A DNA stretch of 64,000 bases from Mycolicibacterium neoaurum ATCC 25795 (GTDB lineage: Bacteria; Actinomycetota; Actinomycetes; Mycobacteriales; Mycobacteriaceae): contig NZ_JMDW01000005.1 in NCBI RefSeq assembly GCF_000691525.1, positions 248,001 to 312,000 of the forward strand, in the 5' to 3' direction. Shown here piece after piece: positions 46,343 to 55,816 of the stretch (the stretch's first letter is position 1; each line of letters starts with the position of its first letter). Below the pieces are notes generated by a model. It had not been told where the DNA came from. It did not search any database and worked only from the letters and a program-made list of their open reading frames with translations. The position numbers and the translations under genes were made by a program.

Positions 46343-47953
46343 CTAGCGCCGCCGACGCCGGCCGGTACCGAAGATGCTGCGGGTGATCTCCCGCCCGATC
46401 ACCGTGCCCGCCGAGCGCATGGCGCTCTTGAACGCCGGGCTGTCCACCACCTTGTCCAGCAGGCTCGGCTCCATCGGGGCCGGCGGCGGGTAATCGGGGA
46501 TCGCGACCGGATCCGGATACAACGGCGGAGGCAGATCAGGCACGGTCGCGGTCGGCGGGACCGGCGGCGGGGCGGTCACCGGCGGCGGGGGTGGCGCCAG
46601 TCGCGCGGTGAGCAACTCGTAGGCCGACTCGCGGTCGACGGTCTGCCCGTAGGTCGCCTGTAACGGACTGGCCTGCGCCGCCGCCCTGATCGCGTCCACA
46701 CCGATGGTGTCCATCAGGGAGCGCGGCGCCCGCATCCGGGTCCAGGCGACCGGGGTGGGTGCGCCGTTCTCCGAGAGCACGGTGACGATGGCCTCCCCGA
46801 TGCCCAGCGATGTCAGCGCCGACTCCAGGTCATAGGTCGTGGTCTTGGGATAGGTGCGGACGGTCTTGGACAGCGCCTTCTGGTCGTCAGGGGTGAACGC
46901 ACGCAACGCGTGCTGCACCCGGGCGCCGAGCTGGCTGAGCACGCCGTTGGGCACATCGGTGGGGAGCTGGGTGCAGAAGAAGACGCCGACGCCCTTGGAG
47001 CGGATCAACTTCACGGTCTGCTCCACCTGAGCCAGAAATGCCTTGGAGGCATCCTCGAACAGCAGGTGCGCCTCGTCGAAGAAGAACACCAGTTTCGGCT
47101 TGTCCAGGTCGCCCTCCTCGGGCAGCGTCGTGAACAGGTCGGCCAACACCCACATCAGGAAGGTCGAGAACATCACCGGGCGGGCCGCCTGCGCACCGAG
47201 CTCCAGCAGCGTGATGACGCCGCGGCCCTGTGCGTCGACCCGGATCAGGTCCTTGGGCTCCAGCTCCGGCTCGCCGAAGAAGGTGTCCGCGCCCTCGGCC
47301 TCCAGGTTGACCAGCGCGCGCAGGATCACCCCGGCCGTCGTGGTCGACACCGCGCCCAGCGCCTTCAGTTCGGGTTTGCCCTCGTCGCTGATCAGGTACT
47401 GGATGACCGCGCGCAGGTCTTTGAGATCCAGCAGTGCCAGCCCCTTCTGATCGGCGAAGTGAAAGATCAGTCCGAGCGTCGATTCCTGGGTTGCGTTGAG
47501 CCCCAGCACCTTCGACAGCAGGATCGGGCCGAAACTGGTGATTGTCGCGCGCACCGGGACGCCGATCCCGTCGGTGCCAAGGGACAGGAACTCGACCGGG
47601 TAGCCGGCCGGCGCCCAGGTATCGCCGGTGTCGGCGGCGCGTTGCAGGGTTCGGTCACTGGCGGCGCCCGGCTGCGACAAGCCCGACAGGTCGCCTTTGA
47701 CATCGGCCATCACGACGGGCACCCCGGCGGCCGAGAGCTGCTCGGCCATCAGCTGCAGTGACTTGGTCTTACCCGTGCCGGTGGCGCCGGCGACCAGACC
47801 GTGCCGGTTCACCATCGCCAACGGGATGCGCACCGCGGCGCCCGGATCGACGACCCCGTCGACGACGACCGCGCCGAGCTCCAGAGCCTGCCCCTGGGTG
47901 GCGTAACCTGCGGCGATCTGCTGTGCGGGGGTCTGCTCGGGCTGCACCGTCAT
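46343..47953 (-). CDS. HerA-like (DUF853) ATPase
   Basis: A 536-residue cytoplasmic ATPase (Rv2510c-like). Walker A is GATGTGKTKSLQ, Walker B is KLVFFFDEAHLLF, and FFCTQLPTDVP is the sensor region of the HerA/FtsK-related group. The Pro-rich segment near residue 460 (LAPPPPPVTAPPPVPP) is a linker to a basic C-terminal tail. The role is unknown; family members are often near nucleases but no NurA-like gene is present. The start at 47953 (MTVQPEQ) is the family start. Confidence 0.9.
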   Translation of the reverse strand: MTVQPEQTPAQQIAAGYATQGQALELGAVVVDGVVDPGAAVRIPLAMVNRHGLVAGATGTGKTKSLQLMAEQLSAAGVPVVMADVKGDLSGLSQPGAASDRTLQRAADTGDTWAPAGYPVEFLSLGTDGIGVPVRATITSFGPILLSKVLGLNATQESTLGLIFHFADQKGLALLDLKDLRAVIQYLISDEGKPELKALGAVSTTTAGVILRALVNLEAEGADTFFGEPELEPKDLIRVDAQGRGVITLLELGAQAARPVMFSTFLMWVLADLFTTLPEEGDLDKPKLVFFFDEAHLLFEDASKAFLAQVEQTVKLIRSKGVGVFFCTQLPTDVPNGVLSQLGARVQHALRAFTPDDQKALSKTVRTYPKTTTYDLESALTSLGIGEAIVTVLSENGAPTPVAWTRMRAPRSLMDTIGVDAIRAAAQASPLQATYGQTVDRESAYELLTARLAPPPPPVTAPPPVPPTATVPDLPPPLYPDPVAIPDYPPPAPMEPSLLDKVVDSPAFKSAMRSAGTVIGREITRSIFGTGRRRRR

Positions 47954-48034
47954 GCGGCAGACATTACTGAAGTGCACCCCGTGGGGGCGGGTTCGCGCAG
48001 CTGATCATCGGCGGTGGGAATACTGTGGATCGCT

Positions 48035-48664
48035 GTGCGTGAAGAACTGGTGTGGATCGACTGCGAGATGACCGGGCTCGATCTGAAGTCCGACAAGCTC
48101 ATCGAGATTGCCGCGTTGGTCACCGATGCCGACCTCAACGTCCTCGGCGACGGTATCGACGTGGTGATCCACGCCGAGGCCGATGACCTGTCCGGCATGG
48201 TCGAGGTGGTCGCCAAGATGCATGCGAACTCCGGGCTGGACAAGGAGGTGCTCGCCTCCGACATCGACCTCGCCACCGCCGAGACGATGGTCCTGGACTA
48301 CATCCGCAGCCACGTCAAGGCGGCCAAAACCGCTCCGCTGTGCGGTAATTCGATCGCGACCGATCGAGGTTTCATCGCCCGCGACATGCCCACCCTCGAC
48401 GAATACCTGCATTACCGGATGATCGACGTCAGCTCGATCAAGGAACTGTGCCGGCGCTGGTACCCGCGGATCTACTTCGGTCAGCCCGAGAAGGGTCTGG
48501 CCCACCGGGCACTGGCCGATATCCACGAGTCCATCCAGGAGCTCAAGTACTACCGGCGCACCGCGTTCGTGGCCGCACCCGGGCCCTCGACCAGCGAGAT
48601 CGCCGCGGTCGCCGCCGAGCTGGGCCCCCGCGGCAGCGCGCCGAACCAAACCGATTCGGTGTAA
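48035..48664 (+). CDS. orn: Oligoribonuclease (DEDDh 3'-5' exoribonuclease)
   Basis: A 209-residue enzyme that degrades 2-5-nucleotide RNAs and pGpG to mononucleotides. The DEDDh residues are visible: DCEMTGLD (Asp, Glu), the Asp in [10 protein letters not shown], and [10 protein letters not shown] (His, Asp). [15 protein letters not shown] is highly conserved in Orn. The GTG at 48035 ([14 protein letters not shown]) is preferred over an earlier in-frame codon. It corresponds to Rv2511. tRNA-His follows 46 bases downstream. Confidence 0.96.
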   Translation: MREELVWIDCEMTGLDLKSDKLIEIAALVTDADLNVLGDGIDVVIHAEADDLSGMVEVVAKMHANSGLDKEVLASDIDLATAETMVLDYIRSHVKAAKTAPLCGNSIATDRGFIARDMPTLDEYLHYRMIDVSSIKELCRRWYPRIYFGQPEKGLAHRALADIHESIQELKYYRRTAFVAAPGPSTSEIAAVAAELGPRGSAPNQTDSV

Positions 48665-48710
48665 CGACCCTCATGCGGTTAAGATCGTCAACGCCGCTCA
48701 CGCGGCAATG

Positions 48711-48783
48711 GTGGCTGTAGTTCAGTTGGTAGAGCACCAGGTTGTGATCCTGGCTGTCGCGGGTTCGAGTCCCGTCAGCCACC
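48711..48783 (+). tRNA. tRNA-His (anticodon GTG)
   Basis: Acceptor GTGGCTG pairs with CAGCCAC, anticodon loop TTGTGAT gives GTG, and the T arm is GCGGGTTCGAGTCCCGT. The base at 48710 is G and faces discriminator C at 48783, so the extra G-1 required by histidyl-tRNA synthetase is encoded. CCA is not encoded. Confidence 0.97.
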
Positions 48784-48793
48784 CGGTAACGGG

Positions 48794-48828
48794 AACGCCG
48801 CCCACTCAGGTGGGCGGCGTTTTCGCGT
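48794..48828 (+). terminator. Rho-independent terminator after tRNA-His
   Basis: AACGCCGCCCAC pairs perfectly with GTGGGCGGCGTT around the loop TCAG, followed by TTCGCGTTC. It begins 10 bases after the tRNA and ends the tRNA-His transcript before the lipoprotein gene. Confidence 0.88.
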
Positions 48829-48889
48829 TCGAGGTCCCGGTTCGGAGAAAAAGCGGCGCGTTTCCACGTTTCCGTCACGCACCCGCAGG

Positions 48890-50032
48890 ATGATCTGGCA
48901 GGTGGGAACCTCCAAGACCGTCGCAGGGCTGGCATGCCTGGCACTGCTGGCGGCCGGCTGCGGCACCGCGGTCTCCAGCGGGCCCACCGTCGCGCATGAT
49001 GTACCCACCCGACTGATCGACCGTGACGTGCCGTGGGCGCAGGTCGGATCGGGCTGGACGCTGGCCACCTGGGCCGAAACCCCCGACACGACCACGCTGA
49101 CACTGGTCAGCCCGGCCGGGGGCCGGCATCGGATCACCGAACTGCCGGCGAACTATCGGCTCACCGACTGGTCCGGTGACGGCAGGCGCGCGCTGTTCAG
49201 CACCAGCGATTACGACGCGGGCACCTATGGCACCACGACGCTCACCGAACTGGACCTGAGCAACGGCGCCACCACGGTCACCACCATGGAGGGACGCGTC
49301 GCGGCCCGCTACACCCGACCCACCGGCAAGGCCCTTTTCGTCACCGACGAGGACCGCAGGACCCTGCGCCGTGTCGACCTGGGCGGCGTCGAGCAGCTCT
49401 CCTACCCGACCGACCGGCTCGGAGCGGCGGGCAGTTTCAACGGCCACCACCTGGCCAGCATCGACGGCACGCTGCTGGTGCTCGGCGCCGAGAAAGGCCT
49501 GGCCGTCGTCGGTAACAACGGCCGATTGCGCAACCACCTCGACCTGCCGGGACCGAACACCAACTGCGTGCCGGTGCGCTGGTGGAACAGCGGCGCCGTG
49601 CTGGCCCGCTGTTCGGATGCCGAGCTCATCGGTAACCAGTTGTGGCAGATCCCGCTGGACGGGTCGACGCCCACCGCGCTCACCGCCTTCAGCTCGGGCC
49701 GCCGCGATGACTACGGTGATGTCGCGGCCTGGCGGCTGCCCGAGGGTGCCTTCTTCCAGTCGCTGGGTGCGTGCGGGGCCACCTCGCTGGTGCGTGGCAC
49801 CGCCCAGCGCCGCGACGCGCTGCTGGCGGTGCCCGGGGTGGACGCCGGCAGATCCGTGGTGGTGGTCGGCGCCAGCGGCGGGACGCTGCTGCTCCGGGTC
49901 ACCGATTCCTGCGGGCCGGGGATCGCCCTGATCGCCTACGACACCGCCGCCAGGACCTCGAGGGTGCTGCTGGGTCCCCCGGCCACCGCGGGCCGGGTAT
50001 CGGCAGCGTTGGCGTTCAGCGACGACCGCTAG
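48890..50032 (+). CDS. Predicted lipoprotein with TolB-like beta-propeller character
   Basis: A 380-residue exported protein. The signal peptide (about 1-23) ends in the lipobox LLAAGC, so Cys24 would be lipidated. The mature chain is a series of repeated strands with motifs such as LTDWSGDGRRALF and WQIPLDGSTPTALT, suggestive of a TolB/WD40-like propeller. No catalytic residues are evident. Its stop overlaps that of the convergent SDR gene at CTAG. Confidence 0.8.
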   Translation: MIWQVGTSKTVAGLACLALLAAGCGTAVSSGPTVAHDVPTRLIDRDVPWAQVGSGWTLATWAETPDTTTLTLVSPAGGRHRITELPANYRLTDWSGDGRRALFSTSDYDAGTYGTTTLTELDLSNGATTVTTMEGRVAARYTRPTGKALFVTDEDRRTLRRVDLGGVEQLSYPTDRLGAAGSFNGHHLASIDGTLLVLGAEKGLAVVGNNGRLRNHLDLPGPNTNCVPVRWWNSGAVLARCSDAELIGNQLWQIPLDGSTPTALTAFSSGRRDDYGDVAAWRLPEGAFFQSLGACGATSLVRGTAQRRDALLAVPGVDAGRSVVVVGASGGTLLLRVTDSCGPGIALIAYDTAARTSRVLLGPPATAGRVSAALAFSDDR

Positions 50033-50802
50033 GACCGTCGAATTCGCGGTGCCAGCTGCACTATCTCCGGTACGACGCTGGGATTCAGATATGCCGCGCC
50101 GACCAACGAAACAAGGGTGTTGGCAACATCATTGAGCGCAGACATCTGCTCGGGCAACTGTCCATGCCGTTGCCACGATTTGAACAACAGGCTCAGCAGT
50201 TCACGATCTGCGCCGCGCAGTATCTCGGTGTCTTCGGTGGGTCCGATACCGACCCGCACGATCGCGAGGTCGGGGTGCTCGCTGCGCCATGAGTGCAAGA
50301 TCTCGTTGAGTGCGGCCTTGCTGGCGTTGTACGCCGCCACCCCGGCGCGCGGGCGGCCCACATCGTGGCTGGAGGTGATCAGCACGACACCGGTGTCGGA
50401 CAGGTGCGGCCGCACGGCCCGGAGCACGTTGTGCGCGCCGAGCGTGTTGACGCTGTAGGCGTGGAGCCAGGTACCGAGATCGGTGTCCTCGATATGCGCC
50501 ATCGGCGCGACGGTGCTGGTGAACACCACTGCATCCAGGCCACCCCCGAGGGCCGCGACCACATCGTCGACCACCTGCGGGATCGACGTAGGGACCTCGA
50601 CGTCGAGCTCGTGTGCCGACCCGCCGATCTGCTCTGCCAACGCGGTCAGCAGGTCGGTGCGGCGCGCCGCAACGGCCACCTTCGCACCGCGCCCGGCCGC
50701 CTGCCGTGCCACCGCGTGTCCGATCCCGGAGGACGCACCGACCACCAACAGTCGCAAACCGGTGATATCCGAACCTTCACCACTCATCGTTGTGCGACTC
50801 AC
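50029..50802 (-). CDS. Short-chain dehydrogenase/reductase
   Basis: A 257-residue classical SDR. VVGASSGIGHA is the cofactor motif and VAARR the NADP-favouring Arg pair. The Ser is in LITSSHDVG, and Tyr-Asn-Ala-Ser-Lys in AAYNASKAAL. Substrate is unknown. The start is either the GTG at 50802 or the ATG at 50787; neither has a strong Shine-Dalgarno. It is divergent from the DUF899 gene, with a 117-base gap that contains no identified regulatory site. Confidence 0.87.
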   Translation of the reverse strand: MSRTTMSGEGSDITGLRLLVVGASSGIGHAVARQAAGRGAKVAVAARRTDLLTALAEQIGGSAHELDVEVPTSIPQVVDDVVAALGGGLDAVVFTSTVAPMAHIEDTDLGTWLHAYSVNTLGAHNVLRAVRPHLSDTGVVLITSSHDVGRPRAGVAAYNASKAALNEILHSWRSEHPDLAIVRVGIGPTEDTEILRGADRELLSLLFKSWQRHGQLPEQMSALNDVANTLVSLVGAAYLNPSVVPEIVQLAPRIRRS

Positions 50803-50919
50803 TTTCCCGTCATGATGTGTCTTAGGACACCCTTTGTAATCGGACAGTACCGCGCGCGATGACTTCCGCCCGTGACCCGGGTCTACTCAGTGAGCATCGG
50901 TCGCAGGTAAGGAGACAAC

Positions 50920-51606
50920 ATGACCGCCAAACCACCGGTGGTGGACCAGGACACCTGGCGCACGGCGTTGGAGGATCTGCGCCGACGGGAGAAGGCCGCC
51001 ACCCGCGAGCTCGACGCCATCGCCGCCCAGCGCCGCAGACTGCCGATGGTCGAGCTGCCCGAGTACGTCTTGACCGGAGCCGACGGCCCGGTCCGGCTGG
51101 CCGACGTGTTCGCCGGGAAATCCCAGCTGATCACCTACCACCACATGTGGAGCGACGGGGTGCAGTGGCAGTGCGGCGGCTGCACCGGTTTCACCTCGCA
51201 GTTCACCCGGCTGGATTTCCTGGACAACTACGACGCACGTTTCGTCATCGTCACCAACGGACCGATCGAGGAGGCGCTGGCCTACCGGGACCGGGTCGGT
51301 AATGCCATGCAGTGGTACTCGGCGGCCGGCACCAGCTTCGGCGCCGATATGGATGCCGCACCCGGCGAGGGATTCACGGTGAATGTGTTCATGCGCGACG
51401 GGGATAAGGTCTACCGCACCTGGCACACCAACGGCCGCGGCACCGAACAGCTCAGCCATTCTTTCGCACTGATCGACCTGCTGCCGTGGGGCAGACAGGA
51501 GGAGTGGCTGGACTCCCCCGCAGGTTGGCCGTCGCGTCCGACATACTCCGGATGGTTGGACAGCCCCGATATCGCACGTCTCTACGGAAAGGGTTCCGCG
51601 CAGTGA
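50920..51606 (+). CDS. DUF899 thioredoxin-like protein
   Basis: A 228-residue DUF899 protein. After an Arg-rich N-terminal helix comes the conserved LITYHHMW block and then WQCGGCTGFTSQFTR, where the CxxC corresponds to a thioredoxin-like redox site. HSFALIDLLPWGRQEEW is the family's C-terminal signature. The reaction is unknown. AAGGAG precedes the ATG. Its stop overlaps the start of the SRPBCC gene (GTGA), so the two work as a pair. Confidence 0.88.
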   Translation: MTAKPPVVDQDTWRTALEDLRRREKAATRELDAIAAQRRRLPMVELPEYVLTGADGPVRLADVFAGKSQLITYHHMWSDGVQWQCGGCTGFTSQFTRLDFLDNYDARFVIVTNGPIEEALAYRDRVGNAMQWYSAAGTSFGADMDAAPGEGFTVNVFMRDGDKVYRTWHTNGRGTEQLSHSFALIDLLPWGRQEEWLDSPAGWPSRPTYSGWLDSPDIARLYGKGSAQ

Positions 51607-52073
51607 GCACCACCGAGCGTTATGTCGTCACCCGCACCATCCCCGCCGCACCGCAGCGCATCTTCGCCGTGCTGTCCGACCCGGACCGTCACCAGGACAT
51701 CGAGCCCAGCGACTGGGTGCGCGACGCGGTCAGTCAGGATCCCATCACCGAGGCCGGGCAGATCTTCGTGGTCAACATGTTCAAGGACTTCGTCGGCGGG
51801 CACTACGTGATGCACAACCTGGTGACCGATTTCGAACACGACCGCCGAATCGGTTGGTTGCCCGGACAGCTCGACCAATCGGGCCAGCACCAGCCCGGCG
51901 GGTGGTCCTGGCGGTATGACCTGGCCCCCAACGGAGACGGCACCGACGTCACCATCACCTACGACTGGTCGGGCACACCGCAGAGCTTCCGCGACCGGAT
52001 CGGCAGCATGCCCCCGTTCGGGCCGCAGTACCTCGAACAATCCCTGGCGGCGCTGGAACGCTCGACGGTCTAG
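51603..52073 (+). CDS. SRPBCC (START-like) ligand-binding protein
   Basis: A 156-residue polyketide cyclase/START-fold protein ([21 protein letters not shown] at the start, WSWRYDLAP and VTITYDWSG later). The helix-grip cavity binds lipids or aromatic compounds. The function is unknown; coupling to the DUF899 gene suggests a shared substrate or stress response. The GTG start overlaps the upstream stop. Its own stop overlaps the ldtB stop on the other strand at CTAG. Confidence 0.85.
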   Translation: MSTTERYVVTRTIPAAPQRIFAVLSDPDRHQDIEPSDWVRDAVSQDPITEAGQIFVVNMFKDFVGGHYVMHNLVTDFEHDRRIGWLPGQLDQSGQHQPGGWSWRYDLAPNGDGTDVTITYDWSGTPQSFRDRIGSMPPFGPQYLEQSLAALERSTV

Positions 52074-53290
52074 GTGCTGGCGTTGCCGGCCTTCCACTGC
52101 GGCCACGGGATGTTCCAGTCCCCGAGGCCGTCGGTGCCGGGTAGCACCGAACCGACCGTGCCGACGACCTCGACGATGTCCCCGCGTTTGGTGTTCTCGT
52201 AGAACCACTGCGCATTCGCGGTGCTGACGTTGAGGCAGCCGTGGCTGACGTTGCTGTAGCCCTGGCTGCCCACCGACCACGGCGCCCCGTGCACGTAGAT
52301 ACCGCTATAGGACATCTGCGTGGCGAAGTCCACCTCGGTGCGATATCCGTTGGGCGAGTTCACCGGAACGCCATAGGTCGACGAGTCCATCACCAGCTCG
52401 GCGAACCGGTCACCGATGATGTAGGTCCCGTTGTTGGTCGGGGTGCTGTCCTTGCCCATCGAGATCGGCATGGTCTTGATCACCTCGCCGTTGCGCCGGA
52501 CGGTCAGCGTCTTGGTGGAGTCATCGGCGGTGGCGATCAGCTGGTCGCCGATGGTGAAGTCGGTGCCGGCGTTGTCCTGACCGAACAATCCGTCACCCAA
52601 CTGGACGCCGTAGGTGTTGACGGCCACCTCGACCTTGGTGCCGGGCTTCCAGTATTGGGCTGGGCGCCAACGGACTTCGCGATTGTTCAGCCAATAGAAG
52701 GCACCTTCGACCTTGGGCGTCGTGGTGACCTTGATGGCCTGCTCGGCGGCGGACCGGTTGGCGATGTTCTCGTCGAAGCGGATGGCGATCGGCTGGCCGA
52801 CGCCGACGACCTCGCCCTTGTTGGGCAGCACGTAGGGCATGGTCAGGTTCTTCGGCGAGTGCGTCTCGAAGGTCATCTGCGTCGACGCCGCGCCAGCCAG
52901 CCCCTGGGAGCTGGCCGTCAGTGTGTAGCTGGCGTTGTAGTCCAGCGGATCGGTGGTCGACCAGGTCAGCCCGTCCTTGCTGAGCTGACCCGCCACCGCC
53001 GAGCCGTTTTCGTCGACGAGGTTCACCGACCCGAGCACGCCGCCCTCGGTGCTCACCGTCACCGGTTCTTCGACCGTCACGCCGACGGCGCCATCGGTCA
53101 CCGAAGCGCTCAGCTTGGGCACCAGCAGATCCCCGAAGGGGGTGCCCTTGTCGGCGATGGTCCTCGGTTGTTCGGGGGCCTGTTGAGAGCTGCAGGCGCT
53201 CAACGCGATGGCGGCCACCAGCCCCATTGCGATCGCGGTCCCCCACGTCCTTGCTCGACGCACGCCCACCCGCGGCGAATCCTGCACCAT
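52070..53290 (-). CDS. ldtB: L,D-transpeptidase LdtMt2-type lipoprotein
   Basis: A 406-residue cell-wall enzyme forming 3-3 cross-links in peptidoglycan and a carbapenem target. The signal peptide ends in the lipobox LSAC. Two Ig-like domains follow (about 45-240), then the YkuD catalytic domain with [14 protein letters not shown] and SHGCLNVS, holding the catalytic His and Cys. The C-terminal subdomain ends [16 protein letters not shown], as in M. tuberculosis Rv2518c (LppS). AGGTGGGG seven bases before the ATG at 53290 decides the start; longer in-frame starts exist. Confidence 0.95.
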   Translation of the reverse strand: MVQDSPRVGVRRARTWGTAIAMGLVAAIALSACSSQQAPEQPRTIADKGTPFGDLLVPKLSASVTDGAVGVTVEEPVTVSTEGGVLGSVNLVDENGSAVAGQLSKDGLTWSTTDPLDYNASYTLTASSQGLAGAASTQMTFETHSPKNLTMPYVLPNKGEVVGVGQPIAIRFDENIANRSAAEQAIKVTTTPKVEGAFYWLNNREVRWRPAQYWKPGTKVEVAVNTYGVQLGDGLFGQDNAGTDFTIGDQLIATADDSTKTLTVRRNGEVIKTMPISMGKDSTPTNNGTYIIGDRFAELVMDSSTYGVPVNSPNGYRTEVDFATQMSYSGIYVHGAPWSVGSQGYSNVSHGCLNVSTANAQWFYENTKRGDIVEVVGTVGSVLPGTDGLGDWNIPWPQWKAGNAST

Positions 53291-53448
53291 CTTCCAGCCC
53301 CACCTCATGCCACGGACCCGCTGGGTCACAAACTTCTTGGCGATAGTCTAAGGGAACCACCGACAACCGGTCGGCCGACGAGCGCATAAACCGGCTCTGT
53401 AATGCGGATTTCACCTCTGCGCGCCGGTGCTGTTATTGTTTCACCCGC

Positions 53449-53521
<73 letters not shown>

Positions 53522-53527
53522 CCAAAA

Positions 53528-53562
53528 ACAAAGGCCCTGCTTCGGCAGGGCCTTTGTTTTTT
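53528..53562 (+). terminator. Rho-independent terminator after tRNA-Lys
   Basis: ACAAAGGCCCTGC pairs with GCAGGGCCTTTGT around a TTCG tetraloop, followed by five T residues. It is the most canonical intrinsic terminator in the window. Confidence 0.95.
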
Positions 53563-53604
53563 GGGCCAAGTCGTTCTAGGGGCAAGTCGTCGGGACCCGG
53601 CCGC

Positions 53605-54354
53605 TCAGCGCTCCCCGCGCAGCGCCCGGCTGATCCTGGCCGCCGCGTCGCGCACCTTCGCCCCGAGATCGTCGAAACGTTCGGCGCAGATGCGGCTGGA
53701 CGGCCCGGACACCGACAGCGCGGCGACCGGCCCGGCAGGCCCCACGATCGGGGCCCCGAGGGATGAGATGCCGACCGAGAGCCCACCCTCGTTCACCGAG
53801 TACCCCCGCTCGCGGATCTCGTTGACCACCGCGCGGATCCGGTCCGGATCGGTGAGGGTGTCCGGCGTCTGGGCCGGGAGCGCGCCGGATAGGTAGCGAT
53901 CAAGGTAATCCGGATCGCACGCGGAGAGATAGGCCAGCCCGGTGGCCGACGCATGCAACGCGATCCGCTCACCGAGCGCCAGGAATGCGCGCAACCGGTG
54001 CGGGGTATCCAGGCGCTCCACCAACACCAGCGAGTCCCCGTCGGGCGCGGCGAGGTGGACCGTCTCGGTCGTCGCCAACTGCAGCTCGTTCATCACCGGC
54101 AGCGCGATATCGCGCAGGCTCTCCCCACCGCCGGCGCGGCCGACCACCGCCACCACGCGGTAGGTCAACTGCCAGCGGGTCGGGGTCGTGTCCGTCGGCC
54201 GCAGCCAACCCACTTCCTGCAGGGTGAGCAGCGTGCGCTGCACCGTGCTCTTGGGCAGTTCGACCCGGCGAGCCAACTCGGAGAGCCCCACCGGTTGCGC
54301 CTCGGCAACCGCCTCGAGCACCCGAAACGCCGACACGACACTTTCTGTGGCCAC
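53605..54354 (-). CDS. IclR-family transcriptional regulator
   Basis: A 249-residue regulator. The winged helix-turn-helix (about 1-65) reads LSELARRVELPKSTVQRTLLTL. The GAF-like effector domain ends GLSVGISSLGAPIVGPAGPVAALSVSGPSSR, an IclR signature. Divergent from a matC-matB pair, it probably senses malonate, malonyl-CoA or a related dicarboxylate. Two inverted repeats lie between it and matC. Confidence 0.9.
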   Translation of the reverse strand: MATESVVSAFRVLEAVAEAQPVGLSELARRVELPKSTVQRTLLTLQEVGWLRPTDTTPTRWQLTYRVVAVVGRAGGGESLRDIALPVMNELQLATTETVHLAAPDGDSLVLVERLDTPHRLRAFLALGERIALHASATGLAYLSACDPDYLDRYLSGALPAQTPDTLTDPDRIRAVVNEIRERGYSVNEGGLSVGISSLGAPIVGPAGPVAALSVSGPSSRICAERFDDLGAKVRDAAARISRALRGER

Positions 54355-54391
54355 GGTTGCCTCCTTGCGCTGATGTGAGTTAGGTTACAGC

Positions 54392-54436
54392 GGTTCGGTC
54401 TACCAGACGAACCATTGGTCCATTCTATGGACCGAT
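54392..54436. promoter_or_regulatory. Two adjacent inverted repeats between iclR and matC, putative operators
   Basis: GGTTCGGTCTACCAGACGAA with the following CC (54392-54413) is an imperfect palindrome. It directly abuts ATTGGTCCAT-TCT-ATGGACCGAT (54414-54436), which matches at nine of ten arm positions. They lie 37 bases from the iclR start and 27 bases from matC. Both resemble the inverted sites that IclR proteins bind. Confidence 0.65.
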
Positions 54437-54463
54437 GTCAAGAGCAAACAGGAGGTGCTCGCC

Positions 54464-55816
54464 GTGACGGCACAACTGGTCGCACTCGGGATCTTCATCG
54501 CGGTATTCGCGATCGCCGCCATCCGCAACGTCAACATCGGCATCGTGATGTTCCCCGTCGCCTGCGTGGTGGGACTCTGGCTCGCCGATCTGAGCCTGAA
54601 CCAGGTCATCGGCGAGTTCCCGCTGAGCATCCTGGTGCTCCTGGTCGGGGTGACCTACTTCTTCGGTATCGCGCACAGCAACGGCACCATCGAGTGGCTC
54701 ATCCAGGCCTCGCTGGCGCGGGTGGGCAACCGCGACGCCCTCTTCCCCGCGGTGTTCTTCGCGCTCACCGCCGTCATCTCGGCCATGGGCGCACCACTCG
54801 GCGGTTTGGTGATGGCACCGATGGGCATGAGCATCGCGCACAAGCGCGGTATCGACCCCATGTTGATGGCCCTGGCCATGGGCGCCGGCCTGAGCGCCGG
54901 CGCGTTCGCGCCCACCAGCCTCTTCGGCATCATCACCTGGGGCACCGCGAACGAGGCCGGTATCGCGCTGAGCCCGCTGCTGCTCTTCGGTGTCGCGCTC
55001 GCATTGAACCTCGTACTGCTCGCGGTGGCCTATGTGATGTTCGGACGCAAGAAGGTCATCACCGCCCAGGCGCCCGCCTTCAGCGAGGTCATGGTCGCCC
55101 GCGGCACGGCCCTGCCCCAGTACGGCGGCTCCACCCTGGATATCGGTGACGGTGACACCCCGGGAGGCGACGACGAGTTGCCCGCCCCCGAACGTCCCAC
55201 CGGCATGCAGATGTTGACCATCGCCATGATGGTGGTGCTCGTCGGCGCGGTCGTGGTGATGTCACTGATGGGCCTGACACCGGATATCGGCGTGCTGGGC
55301 TACGGATTGGGCGCCGTCGCCGCCCTGCTCGACGCTTCCTCGGGCAAGAAGGCGATGAGCCGGATCGATTGGGGTTCGGTGCTTCTGGTCGGCGGCATCA
55401 TCACCTACGTCGGTGTGCTGACCGAGATGGGTGTGGTCGACATGCTCGGCGAGGGTGCGGTTCATCTCGGCTCACCCCTGGTGGCCGCGGTGCTGCTGTG
55501 CGCGGCGGCCGGCCTGATCTCGGCCTTCGCCTCCACCACCGGCATGCTGGCTGCCCTTGTGCCGCTGGCCCTTCCGCTGATCGCCGACGGTGGCATACCC
55601 GGCTGGGCGCTGATCTGCGCCATCGGTGTGTGCGCATCGATCGTCGACGTCTCCCCGTTCTCCACCGTCGGGGCCACCTACGTGGCGACCACCGTCGACG
55701 AGGACGCCCGGCCCCGGATGACCAAGCTGCTCACCCGGTGGGGCTTGTCGATGGTGGTGGTCGGACCGGTGGTCCTGACCCTCGTGCTCATCGTGCCCGG
55801 GATGGTCTTCTCATGA
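54464..55816 (+). CDS. MatC-like dicarboxylate (malonate) permease
   Basis: A 450-residue transporter with about 10-12 membrane helices and an N-terminal MatC_N-type region (FAIAAIRNVNIGIVMFPVACVVG). Its conserved intramembrane loops are ISAMGAPLGGLVMAPMG and SAFASTTGMLAALVPLA. The next gene encodes a malonyl-CoA synthetase-like enzyme, so malonate is the likely substrate. GGAGGTG sits six bases before the GTG at 54464, which is preferred to an in-frame GTG at 54455 that overlaps it. Confidence 0.85.
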   Translation: MTAQLVALGIFIAVFAIAAIRNVNIGIVMFPVACVVGLWLADLSLNQVIGEFPLSILVLLVGVTYFFGIAHSNGTIEWLIQASLARVGNRDALFPAVFFALTAVISAMGAPLGGLVMAPMGMSIAHKRGIDPMLMALAMGAGLSAGAFAPTSLFGIITWGTANEAGIALSPLLLFGVALALNLVLLAVAYVMFGRKKVITAQAPAFSEVMVARGTALPQYGGSTLDIGDGDTPGGDDELPAPERPTGMQMLTIAMMVVLVGAVVVMSLMGLTPDIGVLGYGLGAVAALLDASSGKKAMSRIDWGSVLLVGGIITYVGVLTEMGVVDMLGEGAVHLGSPLVAAVLLCAAAGLISAFASTTGMLAALVPLALPLIADGGIPGWALICAIGVCASIVDVSPFSTVGATYVATTVDEDARPRMTKLLTRWGLSMVVVGPVVLTLVLIVPGMVFS